Source: Hyparrhenia diplandra
Lineage: Eukaryota; Streptophyta; Magnoliopsida; Poales; Poaceae
Assembly: GCA_015847255.1 (NCBI GenBank)
Contig: JADLZK010007350.1
Location: forward strand, 682,001 to 746,000
Direction: 5' to 3'
Length of the DNA: 64,000 bases
Shown: piece by piece, positions 31,893 through 42,968 of the stretch
Layout of the letters: every line of letters begins with the position of its first letter
Numbering within the stretch: position 1 is the first letter of the stretch
Translations under genes and position numbers: made by a program
The notes under the pieces: model-generated
Database searches by the model: none
Seen by the model: the letters and a program-made list of their open reading frames with translations, nothing else
What the model was told of the DNA's origin: nothing

Positions 31893-32125
31893 GTCAAAGG
31901 GCTCACGGCACAATGGCAAAAGCTATTGGTTGGGGGCTCCCACTTGGGGTTCAAATCCTGGGTGCAACACATTATCCTAAATTTATTCTAGGATTTCCCG
32001 ACGCTATGCTTCAAGTGGTAGGCGATGTCTCCGTCGACAGCGAGGCATAGAGGTAGGGTTTGCGTGACGTGTGTTCATAGATGTGAGTGTGCATGCGTAT
32101 TGAGGTACTGTGTGATCTAAAAAAA
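31893..32125 (+). mobile_element. tRNA-derived SINE (rice-type), 233 bp
   Basis: Pol III promoter boxes are visible: A-box-like TGGCAAAAGC at 31,914 and B-box GGTTCAAATCC at 31,948-31,958. The body continues to a short A-rich tail (ATCTAAAAAAA). A perfect 16-bp direct duplicate GACAAAAGATTCATAT lies at 31,877-31,892 and 32,126-32,141, the mark of LINE-driven retroposition. The 5' text (GGCACAATGGCAAAAGC) resembles rice SINE families; the exact family was not checked. Confidence 0.85.
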
Positions 32126-32141
32126 GACAAAAGATTCATAT

Positions 32142-32438
32142 ACATCTTTTTTTTCTTTTCTTTTCTCCTTTTTTTTTTGACAGAGAAGGTCCATTCATAC
32201 TAGGCAACAAAAATATGTGTGGCGCTCCTCAGTTCCCTGCCAGAAAGGGTACGCCGGCACAAAAATTCCAGACATAGTCCCAGCTGAGGTTGATGGAACT
32301 GACGCAGGCATCTTGACTGACTTGGAGAAAGTGGACTCTTAACTGTACGTTAATACTACTGGTATACAGTATGTATATACATAATATACTGCCTTATAAA
32401 CTGGAGTGGTCATCAGTGCTTCAAAATATCAGCACACA
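32142..32438. promoter_or_regulatory. Upstream region of the receptor-like protein gene
   Basis: Contains a T-rich stretch (32,149-32,179) and TATA-like ATGTATATACATAATATA at about 32,370-32,390, some 50-70 bp before the chosen start codon. No coding. Promoter role is inferred from position. Confidence 0.4.
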
Positions 32439-35362
32439 ATGGCCGGAATTCTACAGCCCTGCACCTCGCACCATGCAGCAGCTCTCTGCTTCTGGCTCGT
32501 CGCTGCCGCCGCATCGGCGGCCAGTGCTGCTCCTGCTGAGTTTAGTAGCCGCAGCTGCATCGCGTCTGAGAGGGCGGCGCTGCTATCCTTCAAATCAGGA
32601 ATAACTGATGACCCCATGAACCGGCTTGGCTCATGGAGTGGCCATGACTGCTGCCTGTGGCACGGCGTCATGTGCAGCAATACCACAGGCCATGTCTCAA
32701 AGCTCGACCTCCGCAACAACAACTTCATGGATGATTATATAGCCGATGTTGGTGGTTCCAGTTGGCTGCGTGGTCCCAGTTGGCATCTGCGTGGACAGAT
32801 AAGTAATTCTTTGCTTGACCTACAACATTTGAGGCATCTGGATCTCAGTGGGAACATTCTTGGTGGTGTTCTGGATCTCAGTGGGAACATTCTTGGTGGT
32901 GTGCCAATGCCTGAATTCTTGGGCTCTCTCAAGTACTTGAAGTATCTCAACCTCTCCTATATGGGTTTCCTTGGTAGGGTGCCGCCTCAGCTAGGCAACC
33001 TGTCCGAGTTAGTTTACCTTGATATCAACTGCTACATGAATTTTGGCAATCAAGTGTACTCACCTGGGATTTCATGGTTGACACAACTCACCTCACTGAA
33101 GCATCTCAACATGGGTTACGTGAACATTAGCGCAGCGGTTGACTGGGTTCATGTGGTAAACACCCTTCCTAATTTGAGAGTACTACGCTTGGAATGGTGT
33201 GGTATTGTGAATTCTGCTCCATCGCTTTTACATCTCAACCTTACAGCTCTTGAGGAACTCAGCCTGTCTGATAACTCCTTAAACAGCCAAGTTGCATCCA
33301 ACTGGTTCTGGGATGTGACTAGCCTTAAGAGCCTTGAGCTCTATGATTGTGGGCTATTTGGTTCCTTTCCAAATGAGTTAGGGAACATGACTTCACTAGA
33401 AACTCTTAACCTTGAGTTCAACCATCTTCATGGGATGATACCAGCAACATTTCAAAATTTATGCAATCTGAAGTATCTATATCTCTCCTCCAACAACATT
33501 GGTACGGACATAACATATTTGATGGAGAGGCTACCAAGTTGTCCTCAGAGAAAATTGAGGTGGTTATATTTGTCTGATGCAAATTTAACTGGCAATATAA
33601 CCTATTGCCTAGAAAACCTAACTGGTTTAAACTTTCTTGATTTGGGATCAAACTATTTATCTGGTTCTATACCCGTGGGGATTGGAGCACTATCAAACTT
33701 GACTTCTCTATATCTACCCGGCAACAGTCTAAGTGGTGTAATATCACAGGAACACTTTGCTAACCTAACAAATTTGGGAGATATCGATTTATCAGACAAT
33801 CATCTAGAGTTCAAAGTTGCTTTTGATTGGGTGCCACCATTTCAACTGAGGTATGCATATTTTGCATCTTGTCACATGGGCCCCTGGATTTCCTACATGG
33901 CTTCGGACCCAAAACCATATTCACTATCTAGATATTTCAAACACAGGTCTTTTTGGAATGATTCCGCATTGGTTCTGGATTGTTTTTCGAATGCTACCAA
34001 GTTGGACATCTCCAATAACAATATTATTGGTGAATTGCCCCTGAATTTGGACTTCATGTCATTCACATACCTATTTCTCCAATCAAATAATCTAACGGTT
34101 CAGTACCAAGGTTGCCTAGAACAACATGGATATTGGATATCTCAAATAACTTTTTAAATGGGAAACTGTCATTGAATTTTGAAGCTCCATGGTTACAGAT
34201 TGTGCATCTCTTCTCCAATCATTTAACTGGGATTATTCCCTGCATCGATTTGTCGGTGGAAACAATTGCGAGTACTTGAATCGCCAAAAATCTCCTTGAA
34301 AGGAATCTTCCCGATTGTAGGATCAATCATCCGAAACGGTCGAACTCATCCACCATAAACTCTTCGACGGCAAATTCAAGCAAAGGCAAGTTCTTGATTT
34401 GCAGCTCCATGCTCTTCTTCCGAAAGTGACAACAACCTTTCGGGTGAATTTCCCTTGTTCCTACGAATTTGCAAAAACCTTACTGTCCTTGATCCGTCCC
34501 ACAATAATTTTGGTGGAAAATTACCTGAATGGATAAGTGATGAATTGCCAAATTTGGTAATTCTTGGATTGAGATCCAATTCTTTTTCTCGGCTACATTC
34601 CAGCTGAGATAACACAACTTCCTGCCCTTCGTGTTCTTAATCTTGCAAATAACACTTTATCTGGGACAATACCACAATCTTTAGTTCACTTAACAGCTCT
34701 CACTGCTAGTAAGCCTTTAGATCCATTACAAAATCCTTTTATACTATACTATGTTTATGAACATGGATACATGTTTCCTGTTGGACTGGCTAATGACAGT
34801 TTTGCGGTGGAAACAAAAGGTCAAGAGCTTAAATATAATAAAAATATAATTTTTCGATGAGCATAGATTTATCTCGAGAACAATTTACTTGGACCGATTC
34901 GAGAGGAAATAAGTTCTCTTATTGGACTGATAAATTTCAATCTTTCATGGAACCACTTTTAGTGGACATATTCCAAAAAGAAATTTGCACTTTGCAGTTA
35001 TTGGAGTCTCTTGATCTCTCGGGCAACCAGTTTTCAGGTGAAATTCCTTGGTGCTTATCAAATTTGACTTCACCGAGCTTTTGAACATGTCCTACAATAA
35101 TTTATCAGGCAGAATACCCTATGGAAATCAACTTGACACTCTGAACACATATGATCCGGCTTCCATGTATATAGGTAATCCAGGTCTTTGTGGACATCCC
35201 CTTCAAAATCAATGCCCCGGAGATCAGCCAATTGAAGGGGGTCCCATCATACACCATAAACATGGATGGCCTGAAATGGATTTGTGCCTGGGTTTCATAG
35301 TGGGATTTGTGGTGGGCCTAGCTTTTTCTGGTATTTTGTATCCTTTAAGTTCTTCAAGCTAA
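32439..35362 (+). pseudogene. LRR receptor-like protein gene, 5' half intact, 3' half with frame breaks
   Basis: Start ATG at 32,439 gives MAGILQPC and a hydrophobic signal peptide, then the plant LRR N-cap (CIASERAALLSFKSGITDDP, W-x-G-x-DCCLWHGVMC, about residues 40-75). Many extracellular LRRs follow (LxxLxLxxNxLxGxIP type) up to about 34,157. Later LRR parts are in other frames: LSGEFPLFLRICKNLTVLD, LPNLVILGLRSNSF, LPALRVLNLANNTLSGTIPQ, LESLDLSGNQFSGEIPWCLS. Then come an LRR C-cap with IGNPGLCGHPLQNQC and a transmembrane segment (LCLGFIVGFVVGLAF). No kinase domain follows, so it is the receptor-like protein (Cf/HcrVf/EIX-like) class, usually about 900-1,000 residues and often acting in immunity. 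Breaks occur near 34,150-34,400, 34,595, 34,855, 35,070 and 35,330. Single exon. It could be a true pseudogene or partly sequence error. Confidence 0.85.
32838..32903 (+). repeat. 33-bp in-frame tandem duplication in the LRR gene
   Basis: CTGGATCTCAGTGGGAACAT... is repeated once with a 33-bp period, giving LDLSGNILGGV twice in a row. It adds 11 residues, about half an LRR, without breaking the frame. Confidence 0.9.
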
Positions 35363-35755
35363 TTGAGACATTCTACCACAGAGTATGCCTTCCGTAGTCA
35401 CTTGTACAAATTTGGTTGTATAATAAGGTGTAAACATGTAGTTTTTTTCCTGTGTGACATGTATCAAATCATGGACAAGATCCGAGATTGATTGGTAGTC
35501 CGTTTAGCCATAAAAGATAGATATGAATATTGTACTAATTAGTATGTTGTACAAATAGGATAGGAAGATCAATTAATCTCGGATTGCTTCTTTGCTTGTA
35601 ATGCCATGACAAGGGCTGTTCTTGACTCTATTAATAAACTGGTGCGGCCTCTGAAAGGAGGTGAGAACGCTTATTATTTTTGCATGGTAGTATCAAAAGC
35701 CAACTCCTACTCAAATTATCCGTGTCCACATATATCCTCTTCCTCCACCAGCATA
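35363..35755. other. 3' flank of the receptor-like protein gene
   Basis: AT-rich with TGTATAATAAGGTGTAAAC at about 35,416; probable 3' UTR and intergenic DNA. No gene seen. Confidence 0.4.
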
Positions 35756-36054
35756 ACCATGCCGACCTCCCTCAACCTCCCCCACCGTTGAAAAATTCAC
35801 CAACTGTACTTGCATGCAGTGGAGGTCTGGTGTCTTGAAGGTTTCCTTGATGGTTGTGCTCAAGCGCCGTCCAATGAAGTGGAGGAGAAAGTGTCAGACA
35901 AAAACCATCAAGAAGCCAAATACCGACTATGCTCGGTTCGTACTTTGTAGCCATTGATCAACAACTCCTGAGATACATTTTTTTGTCGCTCTCCCGCAAC
36001 GTATTCATTGGTGTTGCGAGGCAGCAGAGGTCGGCGGAGGTGTGGCGTTCCTTA
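35756..36054 (+). pseudogene. Copia gag (UBN2-type) remnant, left part
   Basis: In changing frames it reads VEKFTNCTCMQWRSGVLK, GFLDGCAQAPSNEVEEKVSD, TIKKPNTDYARFV, DQQLLRYIFLSLSRNVFIGV and RQQRSAEVWRSL. This is the order of the gag-polypeptide (UBN2) domain of plant Ty1/copia elements (W-x-x-QVLxGFLDG, P-N-P-x-YARW, D-Q-Q-L-L-x-x-L). It is cut at 36,054 by a Harbinger-like element and continues at 37,665. No LTRs were recognised nearby. Confidence 0.7.
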
Positions 36055-36259
36055 GGGCACTCACAGTGGAAGACTCTACCATAAAGTCTATACATCGAAG
36101 ACTCTACCACAAGAAACCATAGTTCACAGTGCACAGTTTGTAATAGCAGTTTCTATAGATAAAAATATTAATTACTCAATACAGAAAAAGATGATCAGCT
36201 GTGGCATATCATGGTGTGATCCACCCTACACCTGATCACCTTGAACATGAAGCATACAG

Positions 36260-36757
36260 ATGCATACAGTATCAGAAGTAGTAGTCTCGTTCATTGAAGC
36301 AAAAATAACCATTTCTGACGCTAAATTGGGAAACAAGAAGTATAATACATTGTTGTTAACTGCAGCTGCAGCTTTTTGGGCAATATGGTTAACCGGGAAT
36401 GAGGTGGTTTTTGACAAATGTAGACCAAAATCTCTTTTTGCGTGTTCTATTCCGAGGAACACATTGGCTTCGTCAATGGGCAAAACTACAAAGGCATGAA
36501 GATCTTGGGACCAAATGACCTTTGTGGCTTCTCATCTAGAAACGGCGGCTCTTGATTTTTTCGGATCCAACGGATGGCTAGCATAGAGACATATTGGCTA
36601 TGCTTAGTCAAAATTCTTTCTTTTTCATTCCCGCATGTGCGGTGGTTTTCTTTATAGCCCAATCAAACTTACATGTGCTACTTTGTAATAAGTGGTCTGA
36701 TTCTATCTTTGGATAGATGAAGCCGGATTTATTTAAATCCTTTATCTAAAAAAAAAT
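36260..36757 (+). mobile_element. LINE 3' fragment with poly(A) end
   Basis: Reads AAAAFWAIWLTGNEVVFDKC, then in another frame THWLRQWAKLQRHEDLGTK. This is the C-terminal end downstream of the reverse-transcriptase zinc-binding region of plant L1-type LINEs. It is followed by 3' UTR text and a short A-run at 36,749-36,757. 5'-truncated, as usual. It lies inside the Harbinger-like element. Confidence 0.65.
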
Positions 36758-37153
36758 CTAGAAATGCAATCTTGTCCATTGAAGCAAAATGACTGCAGAA
36801 AATTTGAGAACCCTCCTGGTGGGTATAACCTGCAACAATATGAATTTCCATGCACCACTACTTACTAGAAAATAATCAAGGTACATCATAAGAGGAATAT
36901 CAATACTGCAGACAATGCAAGCAAAATTGGACCTCGTACTTGAGCAGCCATACGGTGCTATTGACTGAATTGGATTAATTAACAAATCTGAATGGAGATA
37001 GAATAGCAAACAAAATAGATCTAGTTTCATCAATCGGCTGGCTTCACATCTATTGAACGAATGAGTAGTAAAACAGAATAAAATATTATGGAAGAAAGGA
37101 CCTTGTACTGACTTGGACTACTGAACAAACCTGAATCAAATTTTTATTTCAAT

Positions 37154-37198
37154 AACAACAGAATATGTTGTCAAAAAAAAAAAAAAAAAACAACAGAA
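37154..37198. mobile_element. Minimal retroposon scar (TATGTTGTC + A16) with 10-bp duplicate
   Basis: AACAACAGAA occurs at 37,154-37,163 and 37,189-37,198. Between them is only TATGTTGTC followed by a run of A. This is the pattern of an extremely 5'-truncated LINE/SINE insertion. Confidence 0.55.
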
Positions 37199-37664
37199 CC
37201 TTCGCTAGGGATTTCAGTCAGAGATTATTTACCCTTCGCTAGGAGATGACATTGGCCACCGAGGAACGGCAACATCTGGAGGACAGATGGAGGATGGGAA
37301 AGCACCAGCTCGAGCTGCAACAACTCCGGCGATGGGAGCACAGGTCCCAGCAGGACGGACGGGAGGGAGGGGCGCGGGAGAAAAGCGCGCGGGAGAAGTT
37401 CGCTGGTGCCGCGAGCGAAAGAAGGCCGGCGGCCGGCGTACGGGATCCCTAGACTCCACGCTGCCCTCCCCAGCCGGAGTCGATGTGGTTTCCTGCGGCC
37501 TCGGGACCAACGTAGACGCGACGTCTTATTAGGAAACGGAGTCTTCGTTTTTCGTCTCTCACTTCATTAAACAACCCGCTACATCAATTGAAAACCTGCG
37601 TGGCAAGATCGTAATTAATAAATTTTTGACTCTACCATAGAGCCTGCGACCGTGAGTCCTCTTA

Positions 37665-37810
37665 GGAAGCTCACGAACACAAGCGCTCTCCCTTGCTACC
37701 ACCAAGAACCGGGGTGAGACGTCCATGACCAATTACTTGAACAAGATGAAGTTCTATGGCGAGGAGATGGTGACAGCCGGGAAAGTCAATGACGACGAGG
37801 AACTCTGTTG
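37665..37810 (+). pseudogene. Copia gag (UBN2-type) remnant, right part
   Basis: Continues the frame left at 36,054: GSSRTQALSLATTKNRGETS, then MTNYLNKMKFYGEEMVTAGK and VNDDEEL. It matches the LxxTKKGxxSVxxYxxKMKxLxDEM segment of Copia gag. It ends near 37,810; no zinc knuckle or pol is seen. Confidence 0.72.
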
Positions 37811-39792
37811 TTCCTCGCTTGGTCTGACCCAATCTCCGAGCTGAAGCTCACTTCTACTCTACCCCGGAGGCGCGAGTCTCTCGGCCCCGCATCTGCACTC
37901 CGTTGCAGGCTGCGGCGGCACCTGGCGAGTCGCGCGAGTCACATCATTGCGGTATCACCTCACCGGGCTCCAGGCAGGTGCAGTGCAGGCTCCGTGCTCC
38001 AGCTGACCGGATTCACTGTGCATAATTTTATTTTTAGCTATTCAAGTTTGAATCCGATAGGATGATTCAATTGCTGAATTAATTAGCAGATAAACAACAG
38101 GTACTGAAACTGAACCGTTGTTCTGGCCGGTTACTGAATGGACATTGTTCAGAATTTTCAGCTTCATCAGATAAACAACTTGTCCTGACATAGTTATGGA
38201 AGGAAGTGACTGGAGACGTTATTAAGATTCTTGGGGGTAAAAATGGATCTTCAGACCTTTGCTTTGAGATAAGTTTTAGATAAAAAAAAAAACATTTGCT
38301 TAGAGAGAAAATTCAGATTAGAGCACGACAAGCTATCAGAAGCAGTGAATCACTTCCCTGCAGTGATGAACCAATACTAAGTTCTTGCCTTGATGAGCCA
38401 TTTTGGGTGAAACCTTTTAGTTCCCTTTTCTGCATCTTTTTATCCTGCGTGATGAACACAAGAATCGATTACATGAATTGGCCTGATGATCATTCAGTTT
38501 AGATTGACTTTGTCATTTACATGAATCCTCAATGCAACCTAGAATTATCATCAACAATCACTATACCAAAATTATCACCAGAAACTCAGAAAGCACACCT
38601 TTTCTGAATATATCAGAGAGGAACACAGCTTCTCAGATATGATACTATGCCTACATATTTCTGAAAAGACTGGAACACAGCTTCTGAGAGGACATTTCTA
38701 AATTGATAGAGTGGTATTTGCCATATATGAGATATGATACTATGCCTTCACATTTCTGCATAATAGGATACGTCTGCACTCCGTATAAAAGTACTTTTGC
38801 TTCAATGAAGACAATATGCCAAAACAAACACAACATAGCATGGTTTATATAGAGGCAACAAATAAAGTGAAACAAAAACAATTCCAATCCCAGGAAGCAA
38901 ACACACTACTAAATCTCACTACTACAATTGACATTGAGACAGTTGAGTGAAATGCACCCAGGGTACCAAGCTTACAGTCAGATTGTTGCATCCAAATCTC
39001 TCTGCCACATCAATTGATTACCAGAGTACTTTTATTAACGGGCTAAAATTCACAAGCAAGCACTATAATATATGGTTTTACACTAAAAAAACTTGCTAAA
39101 ACAAAGAAAGGCAAGAGCAGCAAAAGGGGTATGTCAGGAGTAGCATAAATGAACAAAATTATACAGATGGAAAATGTGCGCTAAACACAAGTAACGAAGA
39201 AATCCAACTAGAGAAGTTTGCACTGAGTTGCTTATCTAAATCCCTTTGCAGCATAAATTAATTATTTACCATACTTACTTACCAGTTAAAAACAAAGGCT
39301 ACGAAGCTAAATGGGCACAGCATAACCACTTTATTCTGCATGTTGATCATGTGTTCATGATTCAAGTGCAGATGGAAAAAAAAGCACCGGAAACTTGAAG
39401 CAATGGTTGCAGGTTACTCATTGTAGTTTTGTTTCTTATTGGATACTTTGTGCTGTACCCAGACTTTGCACAGCTAAAAAATACAAAATGGAAATTGTGT
39501 GCTTAAACAGAGAGTCAGACATATCAGCTTACTGAAATCTCTATGCAGCATCACTTGATTACTAGAGATACTTGCAAGGTATTACAACTAAAAGACAAAG
39601 TTAAAAAGGCATGACATTAACAAGATAGAGAGAGTGTTTATGACTCATGTGAACAGGGAAAATAAATACCAGACTCGAGTTATAGTTTCAGGTCATAACT
39701 AATCTGCAGTGCTTTCATTACTAGACAGTTGAGAATCATCAGGAGTGACGCCATCCTGCTGAGATGCAAAGATTTCAAACCATCGAATAGTA
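37811..39792. other. Intergenic with degenerate internal repeats
   Basis: No gene recognised. A degenerate block with TCTCTGCAGCATCA-like and GATTACCAGAGTAC-like text recurs near 38,990, 39,240 and 39,535, a spacing of about 250-290 bp, suggesting an old tandem repeat. A shorter direct repeat GATATGATACTATGCCT lies at about 38,638 and 38,730. The right end (39,660-39,792) is probably 3' UTR of the F-box gene. Confidence 0.35.
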
Positions 39793-40695
39793 TCATGTCG
39801 AAGCAGCGCCGCGGTTGACAAACCATCGAACAGTGGTTTTGATCTGGTTGTTCAACGACCAGGTCCAGCTCTTGTGATCCTGCAGCTTCCAAAGATCAAC
39901 CGTGCCACCATGGTTGCGGTACAATCCAAGAGCGCCATTGCTCATCTCAAATGGATCACCCTGGACGGGTGACAGCAAATGCTGGAACGACTCGGCCATG
40001 GTGTCGAACACCAGCATGTTGTTGCCATTGTTGTTGCCGCCGGGAAGCTCTATCGGTCCCCAATAGATCCTGCCATCTGCCAGGACAGGCGGGGAAAACG
40101 ACGCTATCGCCGTTACCAAATCTCCGGACGCCCACGGCGCGGGAGGCTCTCCGACGCACCTGAGCTCGCGGGACCCGAGGGTGTGCACGTGGTACACAGT
40201 GTGGTCGTCCTCGATTCTGTTGAAGAAGCAGAGCACTCGGTACGACCCGGATGGACGGTGATGGTAAAGCGCGGAGATGTCAGCGGCGCCGTGGAGCAGC
40301 GTGAGGGGCGCGCGCTGGCGGGTCGCCGGGTTGCAGATCTGGAGGCGGTCGTTGGCGTGGAGGATGAGGAGGCCGTCGCAGGAAGCGAGCACCTTTAGAG
40401 GGGCCCCGAAGCTCCGGCCCGTCGTCCGCGCGACGGGGCGAAGATTGCTGCTGCGGTGATCCAGGGCGTAGATCATTCCCTCGTCCATGGTCCAGTCACC
40501 GATGGTGACGAGCTGAAGCGAGGGCTGGCGGCGGTGGTGAGCGAGAAGGAACGTGGCATCGGAGGTGAGGCGGCGGCACCAGGAGCGGCAAACGGCGCTG
40601 CACCGGAGGAGGGGCTTCGCCGGCAGACGCGTCAGGATCTCGCAGAAAACGAGGTCCTCGGGGAGCGGGGGGGCGCCGCCGCCCAATTTTTCCAT
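39793..40695 (-). CDS. F-box protein with F-box-associated domain
   Basis: The minus-strand ATG at 40,695 (MEKLGGGAPPLPEDLVFCEI) starts a 300-codon uninterrupted frame. An upstream non-ATG extension was not used. The F-box spans about residues 11-55 (LPEDLVFCEILTRLPAKPLL, then RCSAVCRSWCRRLTSDATFL), which binds SKP1 in SCF ubiquitin ligases. The rest is an F-box-associated beta-propeller-like region with ASCDGLLIL, ICNPATRQRAPL and a SYRVLCF-type segment, typical of plant FBA proteins that recognise substrates. It is shorter than many FBA proteins (350-400) and may be C-terminally shortened at ...TVRWFVNRGAAST. Single exon. The promoter side carries a Stowaway fragment. Substrate unknown. Confidence 0.85.
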   Translation of the reverse strand: MEKLGGGAPPLPEDLVFCEILTRLPAKPLLRCSAVCRSWCRRLTSDATFLLAHHRRQPSLQLVTIGDWTMDEGMIYALDHRSSNLRPVARTTGRSFGAPLKVLASCDGLLILHANDRLQICNPATRQRAPLTLLHGAADISALYHHRPSGSYRVLCFFNRIEDDHTVYHVHTLGSRELRCVGEPPAPWASGDLVTAIASFSPPVLADGRIYWGPIELPGGNNNGNNMLVFDTMAESFQHLLSPVQGDPFEMSNGALGLYRNHGGTVDLWKLQDHKSWTWSLNNQIKTTVRWFVNRGAAST

Positions 40696-40779
40696 GGGGA
40701 CGACGGCGGCGGCCTGGGCAAACCCTAGTCCAATCCTACGCCGCTGGCTGTCTCTTTTAGATGTAAGATGCGTGCTGGT

Positions 40780-40983
40780 CAAATTTTTTAAGTTTGGTAT
40801 ATTTGTAAAAAATACGTGTAATATTTATATTTCCGATAAATTTATTAAAAACTAGACTTAAAGATCTTTTCAATGATACTTAATTACTTAAAGATAAATA
40901 TTTATATATTTTAATATATAATTGCTTAAAATTTGAAAAACGTTTCTACCGAAAAGTGAGAATGACATGGACGGAGGGAGTAG
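40780..40983. mobile_element. Stowaway-like MITE, degenerate
   Basis: AT-rich 200-bp stretch directly upstream of the F-box gene. It ends with GGACGGAGGGAGTA at 40,970-40,983, the complement of the TACTCCCTCCGTCC end of many grass Stowaway MITEs. The left end is not well conserved. Confidence 0.5.
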
Positions 40984-41106
40984 GTTACTAGCAGTGTTCC
41001 GGCAGGCTTTGTGTTGCAAGGTCCAAAGAAAGCCTAAATAAATAAATCATTGAAAGGCCCAATAAACCTTTATGCCAACTGTAAAAATAGAATTTAGCTC
41101 TTCACC

Positions 41107-41460
41107 ATCACTAGAAACCTGTCGAAAGGTTTTAAAAATATTTCTAGTGATTTTATGGTGATTTTCCTTTTTATAGCGATTTTCCTTTTTTTTTACTAGA
41201 GACTAGAACCACCTCCAGTGTAGTTCCTCTGGATTCCGATTCTTGCTTTGCCACCTCACATCTACCTAGAAATATTTCTAGTGATCCTCTTTGAATAAAA
41301 CCAATTAACATTGGTCTTCACTCGAAAATAAATTTACCAATTTTATCTAGTTTTATGATTTTACCATGCAAAACAATGATTTTTGTCACCTTTCGTCATC
41401 GGAACCCAGCCAACTGGCAGCCAAACAATATGTGAGAGCGATATTTTGTAAGCCAAAGGT
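41107..41460. repeat. Dispersed repeat, copy 2
   Basis: Parallel to 30,957-31,235 plus 31,710-31,815: AAACCTGTCGAAAGG, TCCGATTCTTGCTTTG, TAGAAATATTTCTAGTGATC, AATAAATTTACCA, TATCTAGTTTTATGA, then AACCCAGCCA and TGAGAGCGATATT. In copy 1 the two halves are separated by about 470 bp holding a MITE. Confidence 0.55.
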
Positions 41461-42332
41461 GTTTCGCTGATGATTTTTCTGTGACCGATAAGCCAGCCGA
41501 TGCTTATTTATTGTGAGAGAAGCATGTACCATGGGTTAAATTCAAGCAAACATGCTCCTGTTCCAACCAAGTGCAAGTGCGAGAGAAGCACACTGTACCC
41601 ATGCTTATTCCGTTGTAGCACAGTTGCACTTGCACCATAGTGACGTCGTCCATAATCGTCAAGAGAGCGATATATATCCACGTTTGATTGTATAATAAGG
41701 TATGGTTCGATCAAATGCATTTCTCTAATTACGTTTGAAAGGTATTAATGTTTTTTAATATATATTTAGTCAAAATTATTTTTTGAAAAGTATAAAGCGA
41801 CATAGATTTAGCGATGGAGGGAATAGTGTTGACTAATAGCTGGCTTAGGAGGGCCAAAGGTGGACTAGAGAGTGGACTAACAACTAGTCCAAGACTCAAC
41901 TAAGGTCTGTTTGGCATAACTCACAACATTTTCATGAAGTTTCTTTGTGAGCTATGTTTTTACAAGGTCCTTGCCGAAGTTCGCCACGGCTAGGTCGGGA
42001 ACTCGGGCGAGGTGCTTGCGCGCCGGACCCCTTTGCCCGACCTGCGCCGCCCGGGCGGTAGGGTCGGGCGAGGCGGTTGTCGCCCTCTGCACCACGCCTA
42101 TTTCCCCCGTGCCGACTCGGCGCCGCCGTCTCTTTTGCAGCCGTTGCTCACCGGGTTACTTAAAATGAATGAGGGGGTGCCTAAGGTTCGGCTTCCCCCA
42201 ACAGTTCCTCTATAAAACCCTTTAACAAAGATGTACCATTCCATTTGACACACAATTTCACTTGGAAAGAAAAAATGACATGACTAAACCAACTTGAATA
42301 ATGCCATGACATCTTACTGTTTCCAATGCTTT
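41461..42332. other. Intergenic, with a GC-rich patch
   Basis: No gene recognised. 41,960-42,150 is GC-rich and contains GTCGGGAACTCGGGCGAGG- and GGGTCGGGCGAGGCGG-like repeats; it may be an LTR or other transposon fragment. A TATA-like CTATAAAACCC follows at about 42,211. A possible Stowaway remnant lies at 41,740-41,825 (GATGGAGGGAATAG). Confidence 0.3.
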
Positions 42333-42342
42333 GCTTTAATAC

Positions 42343-42465
42343 CCTGTTTCGCTAGGCGCTAGGCGGATTCTAGGCGGTGACCGAAGCCTAGAACTTAGTC
42401 GGGATTAAGCGAGCCTAGGCTTTCCTAGGCTTTTTTCTAGGTGTTTTGCCAGTTTAGGAAAAACG

Positions 42466-42532
<67 letters not shown>

Positions 42533-42897
42533 AATTTTTTCTACACCCTAGGTGTAGTTACACCCATGTGTATATCTTAAGATTTATGGTATATATGACC
42601 GAACGAAGTGCATGTGGATGAAGTATATGATCATACTAGACCATCTATGGTGGTATATACGTTAAGTATGCATTCATACTTTGAGTATATGGACATACTT
42701 TTTTATACTGGCATTTTAGTGGCATTTTATGTAATATATTAAAAAAATATGGGTTCCATCGAAATTTTTCGCTAGATAAGATCTAGAGTATCTTAATATG
42801 AGTATCTAAACATACTCAAACCAATATACAAGTATGAACACATACACAATGTGGTTTTTTGAATATGGGTGTAACTACACGGGTGTATAGAAAGTGC

Positions 42898-42968
<71 letters not shown>

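Larger units (their letters stand above)
36055..37661. mobile_element. PIF/Harbinger (Tourist-like) element, 1.6 kb, no transposase
   Basis: Ends: left GGGCACTCACAGTGGAAG, right the complement of GAGGACTCACGGTCGCAGG; subterminal AGACTCTACCATA and its inverse TCTACCATAGAG also recur. The 3-bp duplicate TTA lies at 36,052-36,054 and 37,662-37,664. Removing it rejoins the Copia gag reading at ...EVWRSL / GSSRTQALSLATTKN, which confirms the borders. The interior holds a LINE tail (36,260-36,757) and a GC-rich patch (37,240-37,520). Confidence 0.78.
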
